Source: Nocardia uniformis NBRC 13702 (lineage in GTDB: Bacteria > Actinomycetota > Actinomycetes > Mycobacteriales > Mycobacteriaceae). Taken from it: a stretch of DNA of 64,000 nt. The position numbers and the translations under genes are program-made. The DNA is taken from assembly GCF_001613345.1 (NCBI RefSeq), contig NZ_BDCE01000045.1, positions 1-64,000 on the forward strand, in the 5' to 3' direction. Positions 1-8,977 of the stretch are shown piece after piece. The stretch's first letter is position 1. Each line of letters begins with the position of its first letter. Below the pieces are notes generated by a model. It was not told where the DNA came from. It was given only the letters and a program-made list of their open reading frames with translations, and searched no databases.

Positions 1-31
1 AGGGCCTCCGCTCATGCCGGGAGGGCGCAGC

Positions 32-655
32 ATGAGTGAACGTATGATGTCCGAGGGGCTGGAAGAGGTTGCCGGGCAGGAGAATTCGGCACCCCGGGAG
101 ACAATTGTCGATCGTGGGGCAGGGGAGCCCGATCGCCTGCAGCGACTCTGGACGCCGTACCGCATGTCCTACATCACCGGTGCGGCCGCCGAACGCGAAG
201 CGCGCACCGAGGATGCGCCCAAGAAGTCGGGCCACCCCTTCACCGATATCCCGGAGATGGCCGATGACGATGGGCTGATCCTGGCGCGGGGTCAGTGGGT
301 GTACGCGGTGCTGAATCTCTACCCGTACAACCCCGGCCACATGATGGTGGTCCCGTACCGCCGGGTGGCCAACCTGGAGGACCTCACGCCGGAGGAGAGC
401 GCCGAACTGATGGCGTTCACCCAGCAGGCGATTCGGGTCATGAAGAAGGTGTCGCGGCCCGAGGGTTTCAATGTCGGCCTGAATCTCGGTGGCGTGGCGG
501 GCGGTTCGCTCGCCGACCACCTGCATCAGCACATCGTGCCGCGCTGGAGCGGGGACGCGAACTTCATCACCGTTGTCGGTGGCGTGAAGGTGATGCCGCA
601 ACTGCTACGGGAAACACGGGCGTTATTGGCGGAGGCATGGAAGGACACCGACTAG
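32..655 (+). CDS. HIT-domain protein (Ap4A phosphorylase-like)
   Basis: A histidine-triad nucleotide hydrolase/transferase of about 207 residues. The HIT motif HLHQH lies near residues 163-167, followed by IVPRW, and the segment before it (NLYPYNPGHMMVVPYR) is typical of the family. In mycobacteria the HIT protein at this position, directly upstream of pgsA, is a diadenosine tetraphosphate phosphorylase, so that activity is likely here by synteny. An in-frame ATG exists at 14, but GGGAGGG at 19-25 is well spaced for the ATG at 32. The stop is one base before the pgsA start, so the two are probably cotranscribed. Confidence 0.9.
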   Translation: MSERMMSEGLEEVAGQENSAPRETIVDRGAGEPDRLQRLWTPYRMSYITGAAAEREARTEDAPKKSGHPFTDIPEMADDDGLILARGQWVYAVLNLYPYNPGHMMVVPYRRVANLEDLTPEESAELMAFTQQAIRVMKKVSRPEGFNVGLNLGGVAGGSLADHLHQHIVPRWSGDANFITVVGGVKVMPQLLRETRALLAEAWKDTD

Positions 656-656
656 C

Positions 657-1328
657 GTGCTGAGCTTCTTCGGTCGCGAAACGTTCGCCAAAGCGACTGC
701 GCCAGTAGGTAGAGCGCTGGTGAGTACGGGGCTCACGCCGGACGCGATGACGCTCATCGGCACGACCGCGACGATTGCCGCCGCGGTCACCCTCTTCCCG
801 GCCGATCACCTGTTCTGGGGAACCATGGTGATCTGGCTGTTCGTCATGTTCGACATGCTCGACGGGGCTATGGCGCGCGCCCGCGGCGGCGGCACCAAAT
901 ACGGTGCGGTGCTCGATGCGACCTGTGACCGGGTGGCCGATGGCGCCATCTTCGGCGGGCTGGCCTGGTGGGCGGTCTACAGCGAAGGCAGTCGGGAACT
1001 GTTCGCCGCGACGCTGGTGGTGCTGGTGACCTCGCAGGTCATCTCCTACGCCAAGGCGCGCGCGGAGGCCAGCGGACTGTCCGCCGATGGCGGGCTCATC
1101 GAACGCCCGGACCGCCTGGTCATTGTGCTCGTCGGCGCTGGGCTGACCGGTATCGGTGGGCATTTCGACATCGAGTGGCTCTCCTACGCGGTGTACGCCG
1201 CCATGTACATCCTGGCGGTGCTGAGCATCATCACGGTATTCCAGCGGGTCCTCGCCGTGCGCAGTTCGCCCGGCGCACGCGACATCATCGGCCCCACAGT
1301 GCACACGCCGGAGGAACCGCAGCGGTGA
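657..1328 (+). CDS. pgsA: Phosphatidylinositol phosphate synthase (CDP-alcohol phosphatidyltransferase)
   Basis: Integral membrane enzyme of 223 residues that joins CDP-diacylglycerol to an inositol phosphate, the first step towards phosphatidylinositol and PIMs. The CDP-alcohol phosphotransferase signature is complete: FDMLDGAMARA, then a glycine and two further aspartates in GAVLDATCDRVAD. Several hydrophobic segments follow. It starts with GTG one base after the HIT gene. Its stop overlaps the GTG of the next gene by four bases, which indicates translational coupling. The assignment to inositol phosphate rather than glycerol phosphate rests on the mycobacterial gene order. Confidence 0.93.
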   Translation: MLSFFGRETFAKATAPVGRALVSTGLTPDAMTLIGTTATIAAAVTLFPADHLFWGTMVIWLFVMFDMLDGAMARARGGGTKYGAVLDATCDRVADGAIFGGLAWWAVYSEGSRELFAATLVVLVTSQVISYAKARAEASGLSADGGLIERPDRLVIVLVGAGLTGIGGHFDIEWLSYAVYAAMYILAVLSIITVFQRVLAVRSSPGARDIIGPTVHTPEEPQR

Positions 1329-2314
1329 GAGTCCCCGATTTCACGTCCGCGATGACCGATAAGGCGTACGCGGCCGGGTGGCGGCTGGTGCGCGCCCTGC
1401 CGGAGCACACGGCGCGACGGCTGTTCGACGCCGGTGCCGACGCGGTGGCGCGGCGTGCCAATCGCGAGGCGCGTGCCGGTCGCCCGAATCAATTGCGGCG
1501 CAACCTGGCTCGTGTGCTGGGTGTCACGCCGGAACAGGTGCCCGATGAACTGATTCGCGACAGCGTGCGCTCCTACGCCCGCTACTGGCGCGAAGCGTTC
1601 CGGTTGCCGACCATGGACCATGCGGCACTGGCCAAGTCGTCGCGGCTGCCGCTGGACGGCCGCGAGCACCTCGACGCCGCGCTGGCGCAGGGCCGCGGTG
1701 TGGTGTTGGTACTGCCGCACTCCGGGAACTGGGATATGGCCGGAATGTGGTTGGTGCAGAACTACGACACCTTCGCCACCGTCGCCGAACGGCTGCAGCC
1801 GGAATCGCTGTTCGAGCGGTTCGTCGAATACCGGGAGAGCCTCGGCTTCGAGGTCTTCCCGCTGACCGGCGGCGAGCAGCCCCCGTTCCCGGCGCTGGCG
1901 GAACGCTTGCGACAGAACAAGGCCGTCTGCCTGATGGGGGAGCGCGACCTCACCGGTAAGGGTGTGCCCGTCGACTTCTTCGGGGAACGCACCTGGATGC
2001 CCGCGGGCGCGGCCAAACTCGCCATCGACACCGGAGCGCCGCTCATCCCGGTGCACTGCTGGTTCCGGATCGACGAGCAGGGACAAGAAGCCTGGGGTAT
2101 GCAGACCGGTGCCCCGCTGGACGTTTCGGCCGGGGTAGCGGCGGCAACCCAGGCATTGGCGGACGCCTTCGCGACCAATATCGCCGCACATCCCGCCGAC
2201 TGGCACATGCTGCAACCGCTGTGGGAAGGCGATTTGTCACAGGCCCGGCTGGACCGAATCGCTGCGGTGCGGCGCGACAGTGCCGCGGGGCACAAGGGGG
2301 ACAGCGCACTATGA
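1325..2314 (+). CDS. patA: Phosphatidylinositol mannoside acyltransferase (PatA-like)
   Basis: A 329-residue member of the lysophospholipid acyltransferase (HtrB/MsbB-like) family. It carries the HxxxxD catalytic motif as HSGNWD in its first half and GERD further on. In mycobacteria the enzyme between pgsA and pimA transfers palmitate to the mannose of PIM1/PIM2 at the inner leaflet. The reading frame is open far upstream, but GTG at 1325 overlaps the pgsA stop by four bases and is the sensible start. The 3' end overlaps the pimA ATG in the same way. No defect is visible. Confidence 0.92.
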   Translation: MRVPDFTSAMTDKAYAAGWRLVRALPEHTARRLFDAGADAVARRANREARAGRPNQLRRNLARVLGVTPEQVPDELIRDSVRSYARYWREAFRLPTMDHAALAKSSRLPLDGREHLDAALAQGRGVVLVLPHSGNWDMAGMWLVQNYDTFATVAERLQPESLFERFVEYRESLGFEVFPLTGGEQPPFPALAERLRQNKAVCLMGERDLTGKGVPVDFFGERTWMPAGAAKLAIDTGAPLIPVHCWFRIDEQGQEAWGMQTGAPLDVSAGVAAATQALADAFATNIAAHPADWHMLQPLWEGDLSQARLDRIAAVRRDSAAGHKGDSAL

Positions 2315-3435
2315 GAATCGGCATGGTCTGCCCGTACTCGTTCGATGTACCGGGTGGAGTGCAAGCCCATGTCGTGGAACTCGCGCAGGTGCTGATCGAG
2401 CGCGGACACAAGGTGAGTGTGCTCGCCCCCGCCGCCGATGACACCCCGCTACCGGATTTCGTGGTCTCGGCCGGTCGCGCGGTCGCCATTCCCTACAACG
2501 GGTCGGTGGCGCGACTGTCCTTCGGCCCCACCGCCTATACGCGTATCCGGCGCTGGATCGCCGAGAACGATTTCGATGTGCTGCACATTCACGAGCCGAA
2601 CGCACCCAGCCTGTCCATGCTGGCATTGAAGATCGCGGAGGGGCCGATCGTCGCCACCTTCCACACCTCGACCACGAAATCATTGGTGCTGAGTACTTTT
2701 CAAGGCGTGCTGCGGCCGTACCACGAGAAGATCACCGGCCGGATCGCGGTGAGCGAACTGGCGCGACGCTGGCAGGTGGAGGCACTCGGCGGCGATGCGG
2801 TCGAAATTCCGAACGGCGTGGACGTCCCCGCCTTCGCGCACGCGCCGCTGCTCGACGGATATCCGAGAGCCGGTGGCACCGTCCTGTTTCTGGGTCGCTA
2901 CGACGAACCGCGCAAGGGGATGGACGTGCTGCTGGGCGCACTGCCGCATCTGGTGCGCCGCCACCCCGATGTCGAGGTGCTGATCGTGGGGCGCGGCGAT
3001 GAGGACGACCTGCGCCGCGAAGCCGGTGCGCATGCCGGACACCTGCGTTTTCTGGGCCAGGTGACCGATGAGGAGAAGGCGTCGGCCATGCGCAGCGCCG
3101 ATGTGTACTGTGCGCCGAATATCGGCGGCGAGAGCTTCGGCATTGTGCTCGTGGAGGCGATGGCCGCCGAAACCGCCGTGGTGGCCAGCGATTTGGATGC
3201 CTTCCGCCGGGTGCTGCGCGATGGCACAGCGGGCATGCTGGTGCCGGTGGGGAATTCCGAGCGCCTCGCCGAGGCCCTCGACACCATGCTCACCGATACC
3301 GCGCGCCGCGAAGAGTACGTCCGCACCGCCAATCAGGTGGTCGGCGAATACGACTGGCCGGTGGTGGCCGAGCAGATCCTGCGCGTCTACGAAACCGTCA
3401 CCGTCGGCGATACCCGAGTACGGACCGCCGGATGA
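2311..3435 (+). CDS. pimA: Phosphatidylinositol alpha-mannosyltransferase PimA
   Basis: A GT-B glycosyltransferase (family GT4) of 374 residues that transfers mannose from GDP-mannose to phosphatidylinositol on the cytoplasmic face. The N-terminal glycine loop (SFDVPGGVQAH), TFHTS, the donor-binding GRYDEPRKG and the E-x7-E element (GESFGIVLVEA) are all present. ATG at 2311 overlaps the acyltransferase stop as ATGA, and the gene ends with the same overlap into the NUDIX gene. This makes the third coupled junction in a row. Identity is supported both by motifs and by gene order. Confidence 0.95.
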   Translation: MRIGMVCPYSFDVPGGVQAHVVELAQVLIERGHKVSVLAPAADDTPLPDFVVSAGRAVAIPYNGSVARLSFGPTAYTRIRRWIAENDFDVLHIHEPNAPSLSMLALKIAEGPIVATFHTSTTKSLVLSTFQGVLRPYHEKITGRIAVSELARRWQVEALGGDAVEIPNGVDVPAFAHAPLLDGYPRAGGTVLFLGRYDEPRKGMDVLLGALPHLVRRHPDVEVLIVGRGDEDDLRREAGAHAGHLRFLGQVTDEEKASAMRSADVYCAPNIGGESFGIVLVEAMAAETAVVASDLDAFRRVLRDGTAGMLVPVGNSERLAEALDTMLTDTARREEYVRTANQVVGEYDWPVVAEQILRVYETVTVGDTRVRTAG

Positions 3436-4478
3436 TCACTTTCTCCGCGACCACCATTCTGGTCCTGGCGCTCGTCGCCGCGCTGATCATCTCCCTCGGC
3501 GTCTGGGCCTACACCACCGCCAATCGCCTCGACCGGCTGCACGTGCGCAGTGATCAGGCCCGGCTCGCCCTCGACGCGGCGCTGGACCGACGCGCGGTGG
3601 TCGCGCGGGCGGTGGCCACCAATATCGGCCGCCCGCAAGCCGATCCGGAGCTGTACGACCAGGCGCGCCGCCTCACCACGCTGGCCGATCGCGTCGAACG
3701 CGCCAATTGGCGAGAGCGCGAAACCGTGGAGAACCAGCTCGCGGCGGCGCTTTCCGCGATCGATATCGCCGATCTGCCGCCGCAGCTGGTCGCCGAACTC
3801 GCCGATGCCGAAGCGCGCGTACTCATTGCGCGCCGCTTCCACAATGACGCCGTCCGAGACACCCTCGCCCTGCGTACCCGCCGCTCGGTGCGGCTGCTGC
3901 ACCTGGGCGGAACCGCCCCGCTGCCCACGTATTTCGAGATCGCCGAACGTGTCACCCCCGCCGCCTCCACCGGCCTGGAGGTGAACACCGTGCGCACCTC
4001 CGCGCGCATTGTCCTGCTCGACGAGAACGACCGCGTACTCCTGCTGCGCGGCCACGACCCGCAGGTTCCCGACGTCCCGTTCTGGTTCACCATCGGCGGC
4101 GGCGTCGAGCCGGGAGAATCCCTGCGCACCGCCGCGATTCGCGAACTGCACGAGGAAACCGGGTATCGCGCCGACCCAGCCCAGCTCCGCGGACCCTTCT
4201 GGCGGCGCGTAGCGGTATTCCCCTTCAACGGCGAACTCATCCGCTCCGAAGAACTGTTCTTCGCCCTGCGCGTCCGCACCTTCACCCCCGAACCCGCGAA
4301 CCTCACCTTCCTCGAACGCCGCTGCATAACCGGCAACAAGTGGTGCACCCCCGCCGATATCGTCGACCTCGACCGCATGGGCGAAACGGTGTATCCCTAT
4401 CACCTCGACCAGCTGCTGCCCGAGGCCATCGCGGCGGTAGCGACCGACATCGAGCCGGAGGTCCGCTCCATCCGCTGA
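3432..4478 (+). CDS. Membrane-anchored NUDIX hydrolase
   Basis: 348 residues with an N-terminal membrane helix (about residues 5-27), then a charged helical stretch of about 150 residues resembling LemA-type coiled helices, then a NUDIX domain. The NUDIX box is intact: GGGVEPGESL, then REL, then HEETGY. The substrate cannot be told from sequence; the family cleaves nucleoside diphosphates linked to another moiety. It is the last gene of the PIM operon in this window and overlaps pimA by four bases, so a role in cell-envelope metabolism is a reasonable guess. The same helix-plus-NUDIX layout is found at this place in mycobacteria. Confidence 0.88.
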   Translation: MITFSATTILVLALVAALIISLGVWAYTTANRLDRLHVRSDQARLALDAALDRRAVVARAVATNIGRPQADPELYDQARRLTTLADRVERANWRERETVENQLAAALSAIDIADLPPQLVAELADAEARVLIARRFHNDAVRDTLALRTRRSVRLLHLGGTAPLPTYFEIAERVTPAASTGLEVNTVRTSARIVLLDENDRVLLLRGHDPQVPDVPFWFTIGGGVEPGESLRTAAIRELHEETGYRADPAQLRGPFWRRVAVFPFNGELIRSEELFFALRVRTFTPEPANLTFLERRCITGNKWCTPADIVDLDRMGETVYPYHLDQLLPEAIAAVATDIEPEVRSIR

Positions 4479-4500
4479 CCTTCGACGATCGCGATGCACC

Positions 4501-4572
4501 CGAGCGGCGCGCTTTTGGCCGGAATCCACCTCTGATCAGTAGTGGATCCCGGCCAAAAGCACGCCGGGATGA
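4501..4572. repeat. Intergenic palindromic repeat, copy 1
   Basis: Imperfect inverted repeat. The left arm at 4511-4529 (GCTTTTGGCCGGAATCCAC) pairs with 4542-4560 with one mismatch around a 12-base loop. The outer ends (GGCG at left, ACGCCGGGATGA at right) resemble two other copies near 21.6 and 26.2 kb. It sits between convergent genes and could act as a bidirectional terminator. Confidence 0.85.
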
Positions 4573-4680
4573 CAGGGTTGTCGACATCGCACGGAGAATC
4601 TCAGTTGCTACGAACAGTGCTGCGTTCAGAGACTCCGGTGCTGCCGTGCGGTGTGGCCACCAGTTCCCAGCACGGGGCCG

Positions 4681-5955
4681 TCAGTGGAAGTAGCTGCTGC
4701 GCACCGGCCCGGGGGAGCGGATGGCGAAGCGGGGGCCGGTCGGCCAGGCACCTCGGGTCGCGGCTACGAAGGATGTGAAGACGTCGTCGGGGTCGGGTGG
4801 GGCGTCGCCGTCACCCGGATCGGGTGTGCCGTCGGCGCGGCGGATTTCGGCCGCTATCTCGGCTTCGGGCCGCTCGTCGGGAGGCGTGGTTTCCGGGCCG
4901 TTATCGCCGATTCGCAGGCTCTCACCCCAGGGTTCGACATTGGTTTGGTGCAGGAAGCCGCTGATATCGGCATTGAGCAGGGGTGGGGTGGTCCAGCAGG
5001 TGGCGTGTTCATAGAGGATGCGGCCGTCGGCGCGTTCGCGCAGGGTGGGTTCGAGGGTCTCGTCCAGGGTGCGCAGGTCGTAGGCGACAACCAGGGTGTC
5101 GGTCGATTCCGGGGTGTAGGGCACGGCCGGGATCCCGAGCAGGTCGGCCGCCGCCAACCCGACAATGCGGTCGTCTCGGCCGGGCAACAGCGCGACGGTG
5201 CGCGGATGGCGATCGGTGGCGGCCAGGACCAGCGCCAAACGATCCAGGGTCTGGCCGATTCGCTCGACACTGTCCTGGGTGTAGGCCCACCGGCCGACCA
5301 TTCCCGCCGTGAATCCATACGGTGACAACGTTGCCAGGTAGCCGCCGGTCAGGACGAAATGCCAACCCCGCAGATCCTGCTGGTCCAGCGCGGTCGCCCC
5401 CGCCGCGATCTCCGCGCGCCGCAACATATCGCGCACCCGCTCGTACGCCGGTTGCCACTGCGCATCCTCCGGCTCCGGAAGCCGCGAGAACTGCTCGCGC
5501 GCCCGTGCGATATCCCCGGCGAGCACCGCGTTGAAGACCAACAGATAGCGGTGCGGCCATGGCCGCAGCGCCGAATCATGTTCGGCGAGTAGATCGACCG
5601 CCTCCCCGTGGCGGTACTCGCATTCGAGCGCGTAGGCCAGCTCGGTGAGTACGGCCGGAGCGCCCGGCGCGTAGCCCAGGGCGGTGCGCAGCACCGGAAC
5701 GGCGAGGAAGGAGAGCCCACGCTCGCCGCATTCGGACCCGAAATGGAATAGCGCCACCGGATCCTCGGGTGCGGATACTGCACCGTGGGCCGCCGCCGCG
5801 AGATCATCGAACCCGATAATGGTGGCCGCGCGCTCCACGACCGCGGCGAGTTCGGACAAGGGTGCGGTTTCGGCTGCCGGACGCAGGGTGCGCACGGCCC
5901 CCGGCGCGTCACCCTCGGCCAAGAGACGGTGGGCTTCATCGAGTTCGAGTGTCAT
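4681..5955 (-). CDS. Conserved hypothetical protein with TPR-like N-terminus
   Basis: About 424 residues, function not recognised. The first 160 residues are alanine-rich helical pairs resembling TPR repeats (LDEAHRLLAEGD, then PVLRTALGYAPGAP, then EAVDLLAEHD). The C-terminal half is mixed and ends in a proline/aspartate-rich tail followed by a short conserved-looking end (PTGPRFAIRSPGPVRSSYFH). No signal peptide or membrane segment was seen. The frame is open upstream to 6030, but ATG at 5955 (MTLELDEAH) is the natural start. The gene is divergent from the EthD gene and convergent with the PIM operon across repeat copy 1. Confidence 0.7.
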   Translation of the reverse strand: MTLELDEAHRLLAEGDAPGAVRTLRPAAETAPLSELAAVVERAATIIGFDDLAAAAHGAVSAPEDPVALFHFGSECGERGLSFLAVPVLRTALGYAPGAPAVLTELAYALECEYRHGEAVDLLAEHDSALRPWPHRYLLVFNAVLAGDIARAREQFSRLPEPEDAQWQPAYERVRDMLRRAEIAAGATALDQQDLRGWHFVLTGGYLATLSPYGFTAGMVGRWAYTQDSVERIGQTLDRLALVLAATDRHPRTVALLPGRDDRIVGLAAADLLGIPAVPYTPESTDTLVVAYDLRTLDETLEPTLRERADGRILYEHATCWTTPPLLNADISGFLHQTNVEPWGESLRIGDNGPETTPPDERPEAEIAAEIRRADGTPDPGDGDAPPDPDDVFTSFVAATRGAWPTGPRFAIRSPGPVRSSYFH

Positions 5956-6140
5956 CGTGATCGATCCTGAGTGAGAAACACCTTCGGTGCAACCGGGACA
6001 GCGACCGGCGGAAATATCGACTCGCCACATTTTCAGGTCGGGCGTCCAATAGGTGGGACGGGCGGCCGATAGTGCGCGAGCGGACGCGGTGACCGGATTA
6101 CGGTGAGCCCGATCAATGGTGCCGGGACAAGGATGTCGAT

Positions 6141-6809
6141 ATGAAGCTGATGTATGCCCTGTGGGGAGCCGGCCTCGACGAGCGGTTGCACGCGGTGGAA
6201 CTGCGACGGCGGCTGGCCGATATCGGGGCGACCCAGTTGCAGCTGAATGTGCGTGACGCGGAGGTGGCGCAGGCGCAGGCGCGGCACAGCACCTACGAGG
6301 AGCCGATTTCCGCGATTGTCAGCATACGCACCCTCGGCGGACACGAATCTGTTACCGCCACAATGCTTTCGGTGTCCGATCAGGCGAACGGCTGGATTGT
6401 CGACGAGCGCACCCCCATTGTTCCGCCGCCGCTCGACAGCGGTGCCCGCGCCGAGGCCCTCGCCAATATCGCCCTGCTGCGCATCCCCGCCGACCTCACC
6501 CGCGAGGAATGGCTGCACCGCTGGCACGACCTGCACACCACCGTGGCCATCGAAACCCAGGCCACCTTCGGCTACGTCCAGAACACCGTGCTCGAGCCGA
6601 TAACCGCCGGCAAGCGGGTGGATGCCCTGGTCGAGGAGCTCTTCCCCATGGCCGCGATGAGCAGTCCGCACGCCTTCTACGGCAGCGGCGGTGACGACGC
6701 CGAACTGCAACGCCGCGTGAGCCGCATGATGGACAGCGTCGTCAGCTTCGGCGCACACCTCGATCTGGACCTGGTTCCGACGAGCCGCTACGTCTACGCT
6801 CTGAGCTGA
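6141..6809 (+). CDS. EthD-domain protein
   Basis: A soluble 222-residue protein. The EthD-like region is in the second half, with LTREEWLHRWHDLHT followed by a predicted strand and FGYVQNTVL, the pattern typical of dimeric alpha+beta barrel proteins. EthD proteins accompany P450s or degradation pathways, but no partner is adjacent here, so the function is open. The start ATG follows a weak purine stretch (GACAAGGATGTCGAT). It stands alone between a divergent hypothetical gene and a decayed oxidoreductase fragment. Confidence 0.72.
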   Translation: MKLMYALWGAGLDERLHAVELRRRLADIGATQLQLNVRDAEVAQAQARHSTYEEPISAIVSIRTLGGHESVTATMLSVSDQANGWIVDERTPIVPPPLDSGARAEALANIALLRIPADLTREEWLHRWHDLHTTVAIETQATFGYVQNTVLEPITAGKRVDALVEELFPMAAMSSPHAFYGSGGDDAELQRRVSRMMDSVVSFGAHLDLDLVPTSRYVYALS

Positions 6810-6907
6810 GTTCGAGTGTTTCCGTGGGGGATACGGGCGTGCAGGTGCTCGGCGGTGCCCACGCTCGCCCGCGCGCGCATTGCCGAAACGGGCGGGTCCG
6901 CTGTAGG

Positions 6908-7060
6908 CCGCCCGTACTCGACAATCCCGACGCCCTCCTCGCCGATGCCGAAAGGTATGCGGCCCTGGGTATTACGCAGTTCGATATCTCGCCCGACCGC
7001 GACCCGGTCGAGTACACCGAACAGGTCGCCGAGCGCATCATTCCGCGACTGGGGGTGTAA
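6908..7060 (+). pseudogene. C-terminal remnant of an F420-dependent LLM-class oxidoreductase
   Basis: The last 50 or so codons before the TAA at 7058-7060 read like the C-terminus of luciferase-like F420-dependent oxidoreductases: NPDALLADAERYAALGITQF, then PDRDPVEY, then ERIIPRLGV. The frame upstream of about 6908 is not coding in style, and no N-terminal domain, FMN/F420-binding barrel or start site is nearby. I read it as the tail of a gene whose first 80 percent was deleted. The family call is from motif memory, not a search. Confidence 0.6.
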
Positions 7061-7141
7061 GCCCAGCCACCTCTCCGCTATGGTCGGACGCGGCCCGCCG
7101 TGTAGAGGATGCGGTGAGCCACGTGTGGAGGTGAATGGTTC

Positions 7142-7240
7142 TTGTCCTATCTGCTGTACGACTTTCTACTGCCGTATATGGGCCCGTCGGCCGCCGAATA
7201 CTGGGCGACAATGTTCGTAGTCGGCCCAATCGCTGGATAA
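7142..7240 (+). CDS. Candidate 32-residue hydrophobic small protein
   Basis: A perfect GGAGGTGA at 7127-7134 lies seven bases before a TTG. That TTG opens a 33-codon frame encoding a hydrophobic peptide (starts MSYLLYDFLLPYMGPSAA, ends FVVGPIAG). An overlapping 51-codon frame from ATG at 7135 to 7290 competes, but the Shine-Dalgarno would be too close to it. The pieces in the two frames (the second ends FSLFSGLFWPDTPR) could also be halves of one frameshifted small membrane protein. Weak case, kept because of the strong ribosome site. Confidence 0.28.
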   Translation: MSYLLYDFLLPYMGPSAAEYWATMFVVGPIAG

Positions 7241-7334
7241 ATACGTTCTCGCTGTTCAGCGGGCTGTTCTGGCCGGACACGCCGCGCTGAACGAATATAC
7301 CGACATTTCGGATAACTAGTGGTTTGCTCCACTT

Positions 7335-7817
7335 ATGCCGCACGCTATTGCGCGGGGGATTCGTTATATCGGAACGTCCACCATCGCCCTGGTGGCGATT
7401 TTCGCCACGGCAGTTGGCGTCGCGCCCGCCGCGAACGCCGACTGCGGGGTGGCCTGCAAGCAGGAGGCGGCCGTGGGGCTGCTGCCGAGCCTGCTCAGTA
7501 CCGGCCTGGATGTGGCCGTCACCGCGTACGGCCTGGCTCCCCGGGCTATTGCCGTCGCCATCGTCCCCATCGATCAGTTCCCGGCCTTCGACGCCATCAT
7601 TACGCGCGAAAGCAGTTGGAATATCTTCGCCGTCAACCCAACCAGCGGTGCCTACGGCCTGCCGCAGGCGCTACCGGCGCACAAGATGGCCACGCACGGC
7701 CCCGACTGGATGTTCAATCCGGTCACCCAGATCCGTTGGGCCTATGACTATATGAATGCGCGATACGGGAGTCCGAACGCGGCCTGGGCGTTCTGGCAGG
7801 CCAACCACTGGTACTGA
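7335..7817 (+). CDS. Secreted lytic transglycosylase-like protein (APF/SLT-type domain)
   Basis: 160 residues with a Sec signal peptide (hydrophobic core at about residues 12-30, cleavage after ANA at about 35). The C-terminal SLT-like domain carries the catalytic-type glutamate in ITRESSWN, then NPTSGAYGLPQ and the end AWAFWQANHWY. That ending closely matches aggregation-promoting-factor and transglycosylase C-termini. It probably cleaves peptidoglycan glycan strands outside the membrane. No clear Shine-Dalgarno precedes ATG 7335. It is convergent with the flavoprotein gene that follows. Confidence 0.85.
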   Translation: MPHAIARGIRYIGTSTIALVAIFATAVGVAPAANADCGVACKQEAAVGLLPSLLSTGLDVAVTAYGLAPRAIAVAIVPIDQFPAFDAIITRESSWNIFAVNPTSGAYGLPQALPAHKMATHGPDWMFNPVTQIRWAYDYMNARYGSPNAAWAFWQANHWY

Positions 7818-7840
7818 TCCGCCGGTATCCGGATCGACCG

Positions 7841-8977
7841 CTATCCGAGTGGCCCGTGTCCGAGCGATACATGCCCGGTGAACCGCAACTGCTTGGCGCG
7901 CGGCAGTGGGTGGAACAGGCAGCCGTGAATATCGCGGTACCACATCTCCAATGGGGTGGTTCGTGAATAGCCCAGGCCGCCAACGGTTTCGATGGCCAAC
8001 CGCACGGTATCGATCAGCGCGTCGGCGGCCACGGTCTTACGGCTGAGGGTGCGCGCGGCATAGGCGTCGGTATTGGGGAAGCCCAGATCGTGGGAATCGG
8101 TGAACATGGCGGCGATCAGGTCGGCGGCCGTGGTGTGGGCGTTCATCATCTCGCCCGCCGTGGTGACGGTATGCGCGTCGGCGCGACCGGCGACCAGTTC
8201 GGTCGCCAATTCGACAGCGCTGTCGGCGATTCCGAGATAGGCGGCCATGACCAGGGGCAGTGCCGCCCCGATCACCACATTGAGGATCGGCGGCCATACC
8301 GCGACCGGGCGGATCATGGCGACGGCGGCATCGGGGACGAAGACATCCTCCAGCACAATGGTGTGCGAACCGCTGGCGCGCAGACCCAGGGTGTCCCAGG
8401 TCTTTTCGATCCGCACCCCCGCCGCGCTCAATGGGATGGCGCAGTGCAGCACCTGCGGACCGTCGGGAGCCTCCTCCCAGCGGATACTGGTCACCGCCAC
8501 GGTGCCCACCTCGCAGCCGCTGGCGGGGGATTTGCGCGCGGTCACGCGGTAGCCGCCCGCCACCCGCACCGCCGCACCGTTGGAATCCACCCAGTCCGAT
8601 GCCCCGGTGCTGATGAGAATCGCTCCCGCCGTGACCTTTTCGAAGACCGCGCTGGCGTCCATGCCGTGCTTGTGCCGCCAGAGCTGGGCCGCCACCAGAT
8701 GGGAATGCATGGCGAACGCGACGGCGGTGGAGGGGTCGTGACTGCCCAATTCACGCAGGACGTCACCCAGGTGGCGATGGGTGGCTCCGCTGCCGCCGAA
8801 TTCGGTGGGAACCAGCGCCCGCGACAATCCAGAGGAGCGCAGGAGGTCGAAGGCGGCGGTCGAGATTTCGCCGCTGCGATCGCGGTCGGCCACACCGTCG
8901 TGCAGGGCGGTGCCGACGGCGGTGGCCACGCCGACCCAGTCGATATCGGAGGAGGGTAGGGCTCGGGTGGAGGTCAT
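7841..8977 (-). CDS. Acyl-CoA dehydrogenase-family flavoprotein
   Basis: 378 residues with the acyl-CoA dehydrogenase fold: an N-terminal helical domain (LVPTEFGGSGA), a beta domain with WDTLGLRASGSHTI, and a C-terminal helical domain ending in ETVGGLGYSRTTPLEMWYRD. The motif SGSHT and the absence of the usual catalytic-glutamate context point to the DszC/HsaA-type flavin monooxygenase branch as an alternative to a true dehydrogenase. No reductase partner is adjacent. It is read alone and divergently from pdxS. Confidence 0.82.
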   Translation of the reverse strand: MTSTRALPSSDIDWVGVATAVGTALHDGVADRDRSGEISTAAFDLLRSSGLSRALVPTEFGGSGATHRHLGDVLRELGSHDPSTAVAFAMHSHLVAAQLWRHKHGMDASAVFEKVTAGAILISTGASDWVDSNGAAVRVAGGYRVTARKSPASGCEVGTVAVTSIRWEEAPDGPQVLHCAIPLSAAGVRIEKTWDTLGLRASGSHTIVLEDVFVPDAAVAMIRPVAVWPPILNVVIGAALPLVMAAYLGIADSAVELATELVAGRADAHTVTTAGEMMNAHTTAADLIAAMFTDSHDLGFPNTDAYAARTLSRKTVAADALIDTVRLAIETVGGLGYSRTTPLEMWYRDIHGCLFHPLPRAKQLRFTGHVSLGHGPLG

